A stretch of DNA of 64,000 nt from Pachyseris speciosa (lineage: Eukaryota > Cnidaria > Anthozoa > Scleractinia > Pachyseridae). The position numbers were made by a program, and so were the translations under genes. Where the stretch lies: positions 432,501 through 496,500 of the forward strand of contig JAEMWC010000218.1 in assembly GCA_016490735.1 (NCBI GenBank), read 5' to 3'. Under the pieces are notes generated by a model. The model was not told where the DNA came from, did not search any database, and was given only the letters and a program-made list of their open reading frames with translations. Below are positions 31,238 to 40,173 of this stretch, one piece after another (the stretch's first letter is position 1; every line of letters begins with the position of its first letter).

Positions 31238-32521
31238 TTACATTGATCTTAGAATTAATTTTCCATCAGTCTTTCTCATCTCAATATCCTGCTCATAGAG
31301 GACCAATGCATACACACTGTAATCAGCATTTGTTGCAGCACTCAAAGTGTATTTGAAAGTCAGTTTTGTCATTCCATCTTTAATATCCTGTTTCTGTTTT
31401 GTCAGATCGAAATAAACAAAAGGGAATATTGTACCGAAATTGCCCCTGTTAAGAAGGGTACTTTCACTGAAATCGTTTACAGCTTGAACATATTTCAAAA
31501 CATCTCTAAATACTCTTGTTGGTTCTGTTGATGGTTTATAACGAAGCTCTGGATAATCATTTCCGTTGCCAACCTCAAGATAACAATCAGTCAAAGTTCG
31601 GTTATTTGCAACTGAGAATGTGTTATAGAGAAATTTATTGGCTGTCTGAGATGCATCATTGGCATCATTGATGATGAATACAAAGACATGCCTGGGTTTG
31701 TTTATTCCTGTGGAAATACGGAAATTGGCTGTCTGCTGTCTTGTTGAATTGCCTCTCTCAATCAGTTCTCTCATGTAAGTCCACTTTCTGTTGTCAAGAT
31801 ACTTGCTCATGTATAAGGACTTTCCCGTAGAATTAAAAATAATACGAGGAATAATTAGCTGGAATTTAGTTAGTATCACACGACATTCATCAGTAGCTTG
31901 CCATATCATATTGTCATCACTCTCAAGTGTCAATTTCACCTCTATTTTTGAGTTAGGCATGAGTTCATCCCAAAAGCTCTTGAAAAAACCGTATCTGTTC
32001 AATGCTATCTCTGCATTTACTTCACCACCATCATTAAGCAAAGCTTTACGATCTGAGAATCCTTTGTTATAAGCAGCTTGTGCCACTCTGTTTTCAGCAC
32101 CTCTGCTGGTGTCAAGATAGAAGAACTCATTGGTTCCCTGACTTACAACATAACCCTGTGAATACTCAAGCAATGACTTAATATTTGTGGCCTGGTTAGC
32201 GTCTCGGCATTCATAAACATCAAGACCATTCATTTTCACATTAATAGTGTTTATAAGAGCGTGAACTGAATTAACAATACCATTTCGATCTGCAGCAGCA
32301 ATGTTAGCTCCATCTGCAAGCTTATTTTCTTTGAAAATAACATTAAAACGGGCATTATACCAGTCAAATGGTGTAGTCTCTCCACTGTTATCAACAACGA
32401 AACGGTAACCTGTTTTCTTCTGATGATCATTGTTTGCTACTACAGTATTAAGTGCTGTCTCTAGTTCGAACACTACATCTTCATATCTTTCGATATATTT
32501 TGAGTCACGATAGTTTGACAT
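31238..32521 (-). CDS. MCP: major capsid protein, double jelly-roll
   Basis: ATG at 32521, intact 427 aa. Beta-rich throughout with the pattern of Polinton-type hexon-like capsid proteins: FDWYNARFNVIFK near residue 52, SVHALINTINVKMNGLDVYE about 87-106, SKIEVKLTLESDDNMIWQ about 192, and YALVLYEQDIEMRKTDGKL near the end. It forms the trimeric capsomers of the icosahedral shell (family knowledge). A TCTAA box lies 11 nt before the ATG. It is flanked by small basic and penton genes, so this is the morphogenesis block. Confidence 0.85.
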   Translation of the reverse strand: MSNYRDSKYIERYEDVVFELETALNTVVANNDHQKKTGYRFVVDNSGETTPFDWYNARFNVIFKENKLADGANIAAADRNGIVNSVHALINTINVKMNGLDVYECRDANQATNIKSLLEYSQGYVVSQGTNEFFYLDTSRGAENRVAQAAYNKGFSDRKALLNDGGEVNAEIALNRYGFFKSFWDELMPNSKIEVKLTLESDDNMIWQATDECRVILTKFQLIIPRIIFNSTGKSLYMSKYLDNRKWTYMRELIERGNSTRQQTANFRISTGINKPRHVFVFIINDANDASQTANKFLYNTFSVANNRTLTDCYLEVGNGNDYPELRYKPSTEPTRVFRDVLKYVQAVNDFSESTLLNRGNFGTIFPFVYFDLTKQKQDIKDGMTKLTFKYTLSAATNADYSVYALVLYEQDIEMRKTDGKLILRSM

Positions 32522-32532
32522 ATATTATTGTG

Positions 32533-32537
32533 TTAGA
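32533..32537 (-). promoter_or_regulatory. TCTAA box of MCP gene
   Basis: TCTAA followed by 11 nt (CACAATAATAT) and the MCP ATG at 32521. The spacing is identical to five other virion genes. Confidence 0.55.
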
Positions 32538-32543
32538 TAAAAG

Positions 32544-32775
32544 TTATTTTATTTTACGTGGTCGACCTCTCTTTCTTTTGATTAAACCACCAGTCTGGCT
32601 CACACTCTCAGTTCCACTCTTTCTCTTTTTCAAAAGTTCTATGATTTTGTCACCAGCTTTTTTGCCAGCATGTTCACCAATTGTTGTGGCTGCTTTTTTT
32701 CCAGCTGTTTTGATCATATCAGTCACAATACCTTCACCATGTTGTTCATATTTTTTAAACTCGAAACCGTTTCAT
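32544..32775 (-). pseudogene. small basic AT-hook protein with a frame break near its start
   Basis: An ATG at 32775 gives MKRFRV then stop. The main frame (KYEQHGEG, then a helical Lys/Ala-rich body, ending GLIKRKRGRPRKIK, an AT-hook) lies in the +1 frame and has no early ATG. One base too many at TTT-CGA (32766-32761) explains this. It may be a simple insertion. The TTT CGN context is also the kind known to allow +1 shifting. Likely a capsid-associated or core protein. Confidence 0.55.
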
Positions 32776-32788
32776 ATACTATTAGGTT

Positions 32789-33568
32789 TTATAATTCTGT
32801 CTCTCTCAAGAATAACTCAATATACCAATCTATCCCATTCAAATCGACTGGAGCTCTAGAAGAGTCTGTGACATAAAAGCGTATTGAGCTGATATTATGT
32901 GTTGAGACTGGATTCCATGAAAGAAAACGAGGTTTGTAAGTGAAAGGTAAACTTCTAACGAGATCTGTGACAGGAATAACAGCGATTGTATTTGTGCTAT
33001 TTCCATCAACAATGCTATCTGTCACCAAATCACAATTGATATAAATTTCATCTACTCCTCTTGTAATATCAGGTAGATTTGTTCCATATTCTGTGGCTGG
33101 AACTAATTTTGAATCGAAACCGATAAGTTTTCTGAAATCAAGATTTCTCAGATCCACTCTATAGTTTTCATCAAGTTCAATCAAAATGCGATATGTTGAC
33201 AAAACGAAATACATGTTAATACCATACAGGAATTTTGATTTGTCTGTTTCAGATGGATTCAGTACATGGCTGTTTTTTCTCATATACTCATGAATGTAAC
33301 TATTGATATCGTCGTATGAATACATCCCGTTAACGAATGTTATTGTTTCCCAGTTTACACCTTTGTCATAGCTGTATTTCATTTGATTATTCCCAAAAAT
33401 ATCTCTGATATTGTACCAACTGTATGTCATATTGATGACATTCACAGCCATTTCATATTTTAAATCATTCGTTAATTTAAGAGGTGTATTGAATCTTTTT
33501 TTAAAATCATGACTCTTGCTGACACCAATTTTGTCTCTACTGTTGAATCGTAATGAAATTTCTGTCAT
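32789..33568 (-). CDS. mCP: penton (minor capsid) protein, single jelly-roll
   Basis: ATG at 33568, intact 259 aa. It starts with FNSRDKI...KKRFNTPLKL and a YEMAVNVINMTYSWYNI strand. It then has alternating beta segments to IDWYIELFLRE, the usual size and style of Polinton penton proteins. It occupies the five-fold vertices (family knowledge). A TCTAA box lies 11 nt upstream. The stop is 13 nt from the next ATG (32775). Confidence 0.8.
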   Translation of the reverse strand: MTEISLRFNSRDKIGVSKSHDFKKRFNTPLKLTNDLKYEMAVNVINMTYSWYNIRDIFGNNQMKYSYDKGVNWETITFVNGMYSYDDINSYIHEYMRKNSHVLNPSETDKSKFLYGINMYFVLSTYRILIELDENYRVDLRNLDFRKLIGFDSKLVPATEYGTNLPDITRGVDEIYINCDLVTDSIVDGNSTNTIAVIPVTDLVRSLPFTYKPRFLSWNPVSTHNISSIRFYVTDSSRAPVDLNGIDWYIELFLRETEL

Positions 33569-33574
33569 ATACTT

Positions 33575-34379
33575 TTACATTAGATATTTCATCATTATTT
33601 TATTTAGCTCACCGGTTTTCAGGATTCCCAGTCTGTTCAATGTATGCAATATATTTGTGAATTCATTTCTTACACCCATGCTATTGTTGCCGGCTGAAAT
33701 AGATCCACCAAGCAACTGTAAACGTGAAAGCATGTCACCCAAAAATGCACCCTTGAACCCATTCCTTTCCCTGTTTTGTATTTGTAAGAAGTTAATACAT
33801 CATCAATCGTTTCTCTGTATTTCTTCAAAGTTTGTATTTCTCTTTTATGAGATTCATTTTCTTCTGGAGTGAATGATTTTTTTTTTCTTCTTCCCATATT
33901 CTGGGCTATTTCTTTAGCTTTTTTCTTTTCCTCGACAAGTTTTTGTGGGGCGACTTGAGTCAAATCGCTTGGTTTCAAAAGCCTGTTATTTTTTAATATA
34001 ATTCTGTCATCTTTATCGAAATAGTTATCGATCGATAATATGTTGGGTGTCCGATCCTCTTTTTCAGGTGCTTCAATTGTCAAAGGAAGTTCCGTTCCCA
34101 TTGTAATTGCTCTGCGATTAGCTTCAATAACATCATCAAGTCCTTGTGTTAAAGCCTGTTGATTTTTTTCAACTGTTCAATGACTTCATCCTGTTTTTTG
34201 TCGACACTTTCTTTCACACTCTTCTGGACATCAATAGAGGGTTTCAGTAATTCTGATGTTGTATCATATGCATCCTGTTTTCTGTATTCATAAGTCTTGA
34301 TAACATCACGAACTTCTCTTGTTTTGTTTCCAGCTTCAATTCCACTTTTAAGAAGCCTTTTCATTCGTTCTATATCCAT
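33575..34379 (-). pseudogene. structural gene upstream of penton, two -1 frame breaks
   Basis: ATG at 34379 (MDIERMKRLLKSG), frame open to 34149. Coding sense then continues in the -1 frame from a run of seven A (34169-34163) through QQALTQGLDDVIEANRRAIT and TPNILSIDNYFDKDDR. It switches again near 33760 to FKGAFLGDMLSRLQLLGGS and ends LNKIMMKYLM at TAA 33577-33575. About 268 codons in all. The recurring position between ATPase and penton suggests a scaffold or minor virion protein, but I cannot name it. Both breaks are at short homopolymers. Confidence 0.6.
33580..33584 (-). promoter_or_regulatory. TCTAA box of penton gene
   Basis: TCTAA, then 11 nt, then the penton ATG at 33568. It lies inside the last codons of the upstream gene. 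Confidence 0.55.
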
Positions 34380-34415
34380 ATACAATTGTGTTAGACTAAT
34401 CTAAACTATTTACAT
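34380..34415. promoter_or_regulatory. divergent promoter with back-to-back TCTAA boxes
   Basis: The 36-bp gap between the leftward structural gene (ATG 34379) and the rightward ATPase (ATG 34416) carries TCTAA on the minus strand (34395-34391) and on the plus strand (34400-34404). Each is exactly 11 nt from its ATG. This is the point where the two transcription directions diverge. Confidence 0.65.
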
Positions 34416-35053
34416 ATGGAAATCCCTAATTATGATATTCAGGGTTTAAAGAATTCATTCAGACAGTTGTATCCGTATATGCCAAAAGATACATTTAGAA
34501 TGTTATTGGCTGGTAATTCTGGATCTGGAAAGACAACATTGTTCATGCATCTGATTATGGAACCGTTGGTCTATTATGATCAGATACATCTTTATGCAAA
34601 AAATTTAGATCAAGACAAATATCAATATCTTCGGAAAGTAATGGATGAAATAAGCAGTCACATTGGATATCCTGCCTTGGTTTGCAGTCAAGAAGAGATA
34701 TTGCCAGTTGAACAAATAAAAAACACAGATTTGCAGCGATTGGTTGTTTTTGATGATTTTGTCACTGATAAAAAACAAGATCAAATCATAAGCTATTTCA
34801 TTCAGGGAGACACAAGAACTGTTCAGTCATATATCTCACACAATCATTCTATGGCTGTCCAAAATCAATCAGACTCAATTGCAGTCACTTCTGCCTTTAT
34901 GATTTCCCATCCTCAAGAGAAAGGAACTTGATTGCACAAGAACTTGGAATCGACAAGAAGAAATACATTGAAGCAACCAAAAAACCATATTCCTTCTGTT
35001 ATGTTGACAAGCCGATGAAGACAATCAAGAGAAATTTTTATGGTGCTGTTTAA
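34416..35053 (+). pseudogene. DNA-packaging ATPase (FtsK/HerA, A32-like), one frame break
   Basis: ATG at 34416. Walker A MLLAGNSGSGKTTLFMH (28-44) and Walker B RLVVFDDFV. The frame stops at 34931. Past about 34806 the conserved sequence continues one base back: VIYLTQSFY (sensor), then an arginine-rich end, CYVDKPMKTIKRNFYGAV and TAA at 35051-35053. A single base missing in the GGG at 34805-34807 explains it. It would pump DNA into the capsid. Confidence 0.8.
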
Positions 35054-35064
35054 TCTAATATTAT

Positions 35065-35163
35065 ATGGCAACATTTAATCCTTGTCCAAATGGATATGAA
35101 ATAATTCTTCCAAAAGGTAAAAAAGATAACAATGACAACAATGACAACAATGGTAATTCATAG
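35065..35163 (+). CDS. 32-aa Asn/Asp-rich peptide ORF
   Basis: ATG at 35065, 9 nt after the start of a TCTAATATTATATG box like that before the fibre genes. It reads MATFNPCPNGYEIILPKGKK, then DNN repeats, TAG at 35161. It may be a real small virion peptide or a truncated fibre start. The promoter-like context is the only support. Confidence 0.35.
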   Translation: MATFNPCPNGYEIILPKGKKDNNDNNDNNGNS

Positions 35164-35181
35164 AACAAACTTTCTGTGTTA

Positions 35182-35186
35182 TCTAA
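35182..35186 (+). promoter_or_regulatory. doubled TCTAA box of fibre gene A
   Basis: TCTAA at 35182-35186 is 11 nt from the ATG at 35198. A second overlapping box at 35187-35191 has a 6-nt gap. Confidence 0.5.
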
Positions 35187-35197
35187 TCTAATATTAT

Positions 35198-36115
35198 ATG
35201 GGAGTTTTTAATTCTCCACTAGATCAAGATAAAATGAAAACTGGAACTGGTGAAAGAGGCCCAGTTGGTCCAATTGGTCCCAAAGGTGAAAAAGGTGATA
35301 GAGGTCCAAAAGGTAATACAGGTGCAATTGGTCCACAAGGAGCTACTGGAGCTGTTGGTCCCAAAGGTGATGGATTTAGATTAACACAAGATGGTAATTA
35401 TGACATTGAAAATAAACGTTTGATAGATGTTGGTGATCCAGTAAATCATTATGATTCTGCTAACTTGGGATATGTTAATGATGCTGTTTTATCAATTGAA
35501 GGAACACGTGTTAATCCATTCAAATTTCTTCTTGAAGATACATCAAAAACAACTATTCTTAGAAATGCGAATAATCTGCAATTGGAAGATTTTGACAAAA
35601 GCCCTTACTCATTTAATAAAATAGCCTTGTCTTTTGTTATTCCTACTGCTGGTCTTACAACTGTTCTTCGTTTTGATCTGACACAATTGGAAGTTTCAAA
35701 GTACACTTTAGTTGTTGAGTTTTATACTGATGGTAGCCCAAATAATGCAACAGTCGATGACGACAATCTGTCATCTAATTTAATTGAAAGAAAGGATTCA
35801 ATAAAAAGAGCATTTCCAAAGACTCATCTTGTTGATGGTTATCTCAAAAGAATATTCTTCCTTGAAAAAACAAGTCATGGTTCCACATCAATGGAGTTAT
35901 TGTTGATCTCACCATATTTATCAAATAATGCCAAAAAACATCATGTCATAGTTTATGGTGTTTATGGATTTTCTAATATCATTTTATCACATATTCACGA
36001 CCCAGCTTTTGAAATAGAAGAAGGAAGAATTGTATTTGATCGTGAGCTTAAAATGAGTTTTCATAGAATAGTCAATGTTGCATACCCTATACTTACAACA
36101 AGACTGTGCAAATAA
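35198..36115 (+). CDS. fibre gene A, anchor, collagen stalk and first head domain
   Basis: ATG at 35198. The N-terminus [11 protein letters not shown] is shared with fibre gene B. A collagen-like Gly-X-Y stalk follows (about residues 19-58), then [11 protein letters not shown] and a head domain of about 190 aa ([12 protein letters not shown] ... [16 protein letters not shown] ... [10 protein letters not shown]). The frame ends prematurely at 36115. The stalk repeat ([10 protein letters not shown]) continues in another frame from about 36095. Such proteins form receptor-binding fibres on phages and viruses (analogy). Confidence 0.75.
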   Translation: MGVFNSPLDQDKMKTGTGERGPVGPIGPKGEKGDRGPKGNTGAIGPQGATGAVGPKGDGFRLTQDGNYDIENKRLIDVGDPVNHYDSANLGYVNDAVLSIEGTRVNPFKFLLEDTSKTTILRNANNLQLEDFDKSPYSFNKIALSFVIPTAGLTTVLRFDLTQLEVSKYTLVVEFYTDGSPNNATVDDDNLSSNLIERKDSIKRAFPKTHLVDGYLKRIFFLEKTSHGSTSMELLLISPYLSNNAKKHHVIVYGVYGFSNIILSHIHDPAFEIEEGRIVFDRELKMSFHRIVNVAYPILTTRLCK

Positions 36116-37718
36116 AAAATACGTTGATGATGGTGTAAGAGGTAAAGTGAGTACAACATATCTCAATAATAACTTTGTGAAAAAAGATGGAAGCGTTGCA
36201 ATGACTTCTGATTTGAATCTTGGAGGTAACAAATTGACTAATGTAGCAGCGCCAACAGCAAACAATGATACAGCCACAAAGGGGTATGTTGATACTGAAA
36301 TTGCTGGAATTACTGGCATTGATGTTTCACCATTTCTTAAAAAAGATGGAAGTGTTGCAATGACTGGTGATCTTGACATGGGTGACAATAAAATAACAAA
36401 TGTTGAGACTCCAAACTCTGATAAAGATTCTGCCAACAAAAAGTATGTTGATGACCTTGTTTTTTCAGCATCAGGAGCTCAACGCAACCCATTCGCTTTT
36501 CTGTTAAAAGACAAATCCAAGTCTTCTGTAGTTAGTGATGCAACAAACCTTCAAATTGAGAATTTTGACAGATCACCTTATCACATAAACAAGTCCTCAT
36601 TGTCTTTTATCATTTCACATAGTGGTAACTTTACATCCAAAATTCGTTTTAATGTGACATCTTTGAGAAACAGTCAGTACACTTTTGTTGTTGAGTTTTA
36701 CTCACCATCAGACCCAAGAAGTGCAACAGTCGATTTAACCCTTCCAACTGTAAATATACGAGATGCGGGACAGCCGTTTCAAAAACCTTTTCCTCAAACT
36801 CCACACGTTGATGGTTATATGAAGAAGCTTTTCCGAATCGAAAAAACAAGTGGTGGTCAAGCGGCAATACAGGTGGAACTTTCCAGCACAGCTCCTGCGT
36901 CTAACACCAAAACACATATCATCGTTTATGGGGCCTATGGCTATCATACCAATTTGTCTTACTTTGTTCATGACCCAGCTTATGAAATTGAAAACGGTCA
37001 TGTTGCGTTTGGTAGTAATGTTGACATGAAATTGAACAAAATCATCAACCTGCAGGATAACCCCTCAAACCCACAAGACGCTGTAAACAAAAGTTATGTG
37101 GACCAGAGGTTGCAAACCAAACTCGATACGGTTGCACAACAAAATCTAAATATGAACAACAATGCCATTACTGATCTTGCTCCACCCGTCAACGCAGACG
37201 ATGCGGCGACAAAACGTTATACTGACGAATATTTTCTCCGACGAGACGGTTCGACTGCAATGTATGGCGATTTGTCGATGGGTGGAAATAGAGTGACGAA
37301 TTTAGCGGACGTGGTGAATGAAACTGATGCAGTGAACTTTAGAGTTTTAAATCGAGCTTCACAAACTATCAGAGCAAACACTTTATTATTGAATGGAACA
37401 AATGCGATGGCAGCGGATATGAAACTTGGAGGGCATAAAATCATTAACTTAAAAGAAGGAACAAATAAAACCGATGCCGTAAATTTAGATCAATTAGAAA
37501 AAAGTCATATTTCATCTGCTTCTCATCCAAAGAATGCTTTCAAATATTTGATGAATGATATCGATGAAATTAGCACTGAATATGGCTTGACAGTTAATGG
37601 ATATGTCAATTTACCTCGTTCACCACATTTGATTTCAAAAAAGGTCATTGATATAGACTTGAATAAAGAATCTGAAGATATTACAGAGCTAAAATTGGAT
37701 TCAATATGTATACAATAA
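36075..37718 (+). CDS. fibre gene A, continuation with stalk repeats and second head
   Basis: It has no start of its own. The first credible codon is near 36095. It contains repeated phage-fibre-type stalk units (GGNKLTNVAAPTANNDTATK, GDNKITNVETPNSDKDSANK, MGGNRVTNLADVVNETDAVN), each about 45 aa and ending in a YVD-like step. It also contains a second copy of the head domain (NPFAFLLKDKSK ... HDPAYEIENG) and the start of a third (NAFKYLMNDID). The frame ends at 37718 and coding resumes one base back. Confidence 0.7.
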   Translation: MLHTLYLQQDCANKKYVDDGVRGKVSTTYLNNNFVKKDGSVAMTSDLNLGGNKLTNVAAPTANNDTATKGYVDTEIAGITGIDVSPFLKKDGSVAMTGDLDMGDNKITNVETPNSDKDSANKKYVDDLVFSASGAQRNPFAFLLKDKSKSSVVSDATNLQIENFDRSPYHINKSSLSFIISHSGNFTSKIRFNVTSLRNSQYTFVVEFYSPSDPRSATVDLTLPTVNIRDAGQPFQKPFPQTPHVDGYMKKLFRIEKTSGGQAAIQVELSSTAPASNTKTHIIVYGAYGYHTNLSYFVHDPAYEIENGHVAFGSNVDMKLNKIINLQDNPSNPQDAVNKSYVDQRLQTKLDTVAQQNLNMNNNAITDLAPPVNADDAATKRYTDEYFLRRDGSTAMYGDLSMGGNRVTNLADVVNETDAVNFRVLNRASQTIRANTLLLNGTNAMAADMKLGGHKIINLKEGTNKTDAVNLDQLEKSHISSASHPKNAFKYLMNDIDEISTEYGLTVNGYVNLPRSPHLISKKVIDIDLNKESEDITELKLDSICIQ

Positions 37719-38059
37719 AAGATGGAAAATACACTTTCATTCTCGAATGGCTATTTCCTGATTATGAAGGAATGAGTCTTAGTAGTGTAACATTCAGTGC
37801 AACTAGTGGAATTTCAATTCATAAAACTGTAGGGAGAAAATTTGACAACAGAAATGAAGATCATTCGAGATATTTATTATGGTTTGAAAAACCTTCAGCA
37901 AGTTCACCACCTGAATATTTATATTGTACGATTAATATTAATGCTAACCCAACTTATCCAAATAAGTACAAAGTTCATTGTGTTGTATATGGTATTGGTT
38001 TTGAAGCAGTAGACGTTCCATCAAGTGTTTACGACTTCGCAGAAGCTTTAAAATCGTGA
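37706..38059 (+). CDS. fibre gene A, third head domain remainder
   Basis: It continues the head domain begun near 37530 (YTFILEWLFPDYEG, KYKVHCVVYGIGFEAVD). This parallels the strand order of the first two heads (FVVEFY..., HVIVYGVYG). It ends at 38059. Coding style carries on in the next frame. Confidence 0.6.
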   Translation: MYTIKDGKYTFILEWLFPDYEGMSLSSVTFSATSGISIHKTVGRKFDNRNEDHSRYLLWFEKPSASSPPEYLYCTININANPTYPNKYKVHCVVYGIGFEAVDVPSSVYDFAEALKS

Positions 38060-38743
38060 ATGAAGAAATACAATTACAAACTGATTTAGATTTGAATGGT
38101 TTTGATGTGAAAGAAAATGAAAATTGGTTGTTTGGTGGAGACAATGGTGAATTGACAATGCTAAATAATATTAATATGAACACTATCTGATAAAAGAGGC
38201 TAAACTTGGTGGTGATTTAAATCTGAATGGCTATAGAATTCATAATAATAGTTTGAATCTATTTCGTTCAAGCGTTACAGGTGTAATCATGGAAACGGCT
38301 TTCGATTTGGGTGGATTTGCTCTTTACAGGCCGAAATTAGGAGGTGATCTAGATTTGAATGGGAATGGAATAATCGGTCAAATACAATATTTAAATTGCT
38401 CTGTCAAAGCCAACGAGGACATAATAAGAATGCTTTAAAGCCTGTATTGATAAATGGCGCTGATTTTTTAGTCATTCATAACAATAACTTTCATATTAAG
38501 AATATGTATGTAATACAAGGAACAAAACCCGGAATATTCTACTTCAAGACAAAAGCTGAAGGTGCTGGAAATTTACCATTACCAGCAACAATTTTTGAAT
38601 ACAGACATGGTGCTACGGGTAGAAACATCACAACGGTTGACGTCAATAAATCATTATCGAGAGGCTATTTAATCATTGATTATTCACATCCCAATAGTGG
38701 AGAATTTGATACAGCATTCACACTTGAAGTAATTATGAATTAA
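38060..38743 (+). pseudogene. fibre gene A, broken distal part
   Basis: Frame pieces 38057-38190, 38187-38438 and 38396-38743 contain stalk units (LGGDLNLNGYRIHNN, LGGDLDLNGNGIIG) and a final domain (FYFKTKAEGAGNLPLPATIF ... FTLEVIMN, TAA 38741-38743). They are linked only through single-base frame changes. It reads as one long fibre gene with about five breaks between 36.09 and 38.43 kb. Confidence 0.55.
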
Positions 38744-38748
38744 TCTAA
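38744..38748 (+). promoter_or_regulatory. TCTAA box of fibre gene B
   Basis: TCTAA, then 11 nt (AATAATATTAT), then the ATG at 38760. Confidence 0.55.
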
Positions 38749-38759
38749 AATAATATTAT

Positions 38760-39752
38760 ATGGGAGTTTTTAATTCTCCACAAAATCAAGATAATAAAGG
38801 CGATACTGGTGCAATTGGTCCTAAAGGTGATAATGGAAATGGTTTTACATTAACACAAGATGGTCACTATGATCTTGGAAACAAACATTTGACTAATGTA
38901 AAAGCAGGCAATGATTCTGATCATGTTGTAATCAAATCACAAGTTTCAGATATTGTCAGAGATAGTTTTTTGGATTTGTGGGTTTCTGAATTCATCAGAT
39001 TATACTCTAAATGTACTTATCAAATCGACAGAGCGAATAATAATTTTCTAGATATGAATGCAGACAGAAAAGTTGAAACATTGTACGATCTCTCGAATGA
39101 AGAAAATAATGCAACGCAACCGACTTTGAACATAAGACCCACTGTTTGTACCAAGGCTGAGAAACATAATGGACGTTATTATTTAGACTTTAATGGATCA
39201 CAGAGAATGATAAGTCAAATCAATTTAAATAATAATGCTGTTAATATCTTCATTGTTTATAAATTAAATTCAAATACAGGTGGAAATCCATGGAAAAATG
39301 GGCTTTTTGGTCATGATAATGGAGGTTATGATAAGTTTGTCAGCTATTACAATGGTTCAAATTTAGTTATAAGTGGTGTTGATCAATCAAATTGTGTGTA
39401 TTTCGGTCCAGCAGCATCTATACAAAGTTTCAGAAAAATAGCAGATTATTCAGTAAATGATTTGGGTCAAATAAATGTTTGGCACTGCTTGTCTGTTCAC
39501 TGGGATAATTTATCTTCTCCAAAAACAAACACAAGTAAAATCTATTGGAATAAAAAACATATTGGAAGTTTTACAGCGGCTAACAGAAGTGGTAGTCGGC
39601 AAATGACTTTTGGTGATTTGGATCCTAGCTCCATCGCACCTCTTGACGGTAGTGTTATTTTTTTCTGTGTGTACTTGGATTCTATATTAGACGAAAAAAC
39701 AATTTCAGATCATCATCAAATTTTAATCCAACGATATAATATAAATGAATAA
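38760..39752 (+). CDS. fibre gene B, collagen stalk with lectin-like head
   Basis: ATG at 38760, intact 330 aa. The N-terminus MGVFNSPQNQD, a short Gly-X-Y stalk and GFTLTQDGHYDLGNKHLTNV copy fibre gene A, including the DNA around the start. The C-terminal 230 aa differ and look like a concanavalin/LamG-type beta sandwich (YYLDFNGSQRM, NAVNIFIVYKL, WHCLSVHWDNL, GSVIFFCVYLDS). So one anchor is combined with two unrelated heads. It overlaps the next gene by 8 bp. Confidence 0.75.
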   Translation: MGVFNSPQNQDNKGDTGAIGPKGDNGNGFTLTQDGHYDLGNKHLTNVKAGNDSDHVVIKSQVSDIVRDSFLDLWVSEFIRLYSKCTYQIDRANNNFLDMNADRKVETLYDLSNEENNATQPTLNIRPTVCTKAEKHNGRYYLDFNGSQRMISQINLNNNAVNIFIVYKLNSNTGGNPWKNGLFGHDNGGYDKFVSYYNGSNLVISGVDQSNCVYFGPAASIQSFRKIADYSVNDLGQINVWHCLSVHWDNLSSPKTNTSKIYWNKKHIGSFTAANRSGSRQMTFGDLDPSSIAPLDGSVIFFCVYLDSILDEKTISDHHQILIQRYNINE

Positions 39753-40164
39753 AATAATTAGATATGTGAGATGGTTTACTCGGGATGCCGAACGGAAAAA
39801 CCCTGGTGTTGACAAGAGGATTTTGAAATCAGCTTTGGTTTATCAGTTTCTATATCACAAACATTTTAACAAGTATGTTGAAGTGAGAGACATTATCCAG
39901 GAGCATATAGGCATTGGATTAATCGGTCTCGGTGAAGGCTGCTTAACACATTTTTTGGAGCATACTCTTGGTTGGATTGATACATTACAGACACATGGCA
40001 TATTACACGATGCCTTCGGTAGGTTTTATGTCAAACATTCACTTGACAGAGGATATTCTTATGCTTTCCCCCGTTTCATGACAACGAAATTTAACAAATT
40101 GTCACCTCTAAGTGGACAATTGTCTGGTTTGTGGTACTGTGTGTTGAACAGAATCGTTATATAA
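39745..40164 (+). CDS. unknown 139-aa Polinton protein
   Basis: ATG at 39745 inside the stop region of fibre gene B (ATGAATAA), suggesting coupled expression. Mixed basic/aromatic sequence (RWFTRDAERKNPGVDKRI, HTLGWIDTLQTHGILHDAF). No TM segment and no motif I recognise. The position between fibre and membrane protein suggests a virion or lysis function, without direct support. Confidence 0.55.
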   Translation: MNKIIRYVRWFTRDAERKNPGVDKRILKSALVYQFLYHKHFNKYVEVRDIIQEHIGIGLIGLGEGCLTHFLEHTLGWIDTLQTHGILHDAFGRFYVKHSLDRGYSYAFPRFMTTKFNKLSPLSGQLSGLWYCVLNRIVI

Positions 40165-40173
40165 GCATATTGT

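Noticed and set aside
34149..34170. second programmed -1 frameshift at the A7 run
   Set aside because: The zero-frame codons do not form an X XXY YYZ heptamer and I see no stem after it. An A deletion is simpler.
34800..34812. programmed frameshift in the packaging ATPase
   Set aside because: CAG GGA GAC is not slippery. Treated as a 1-bp loss.
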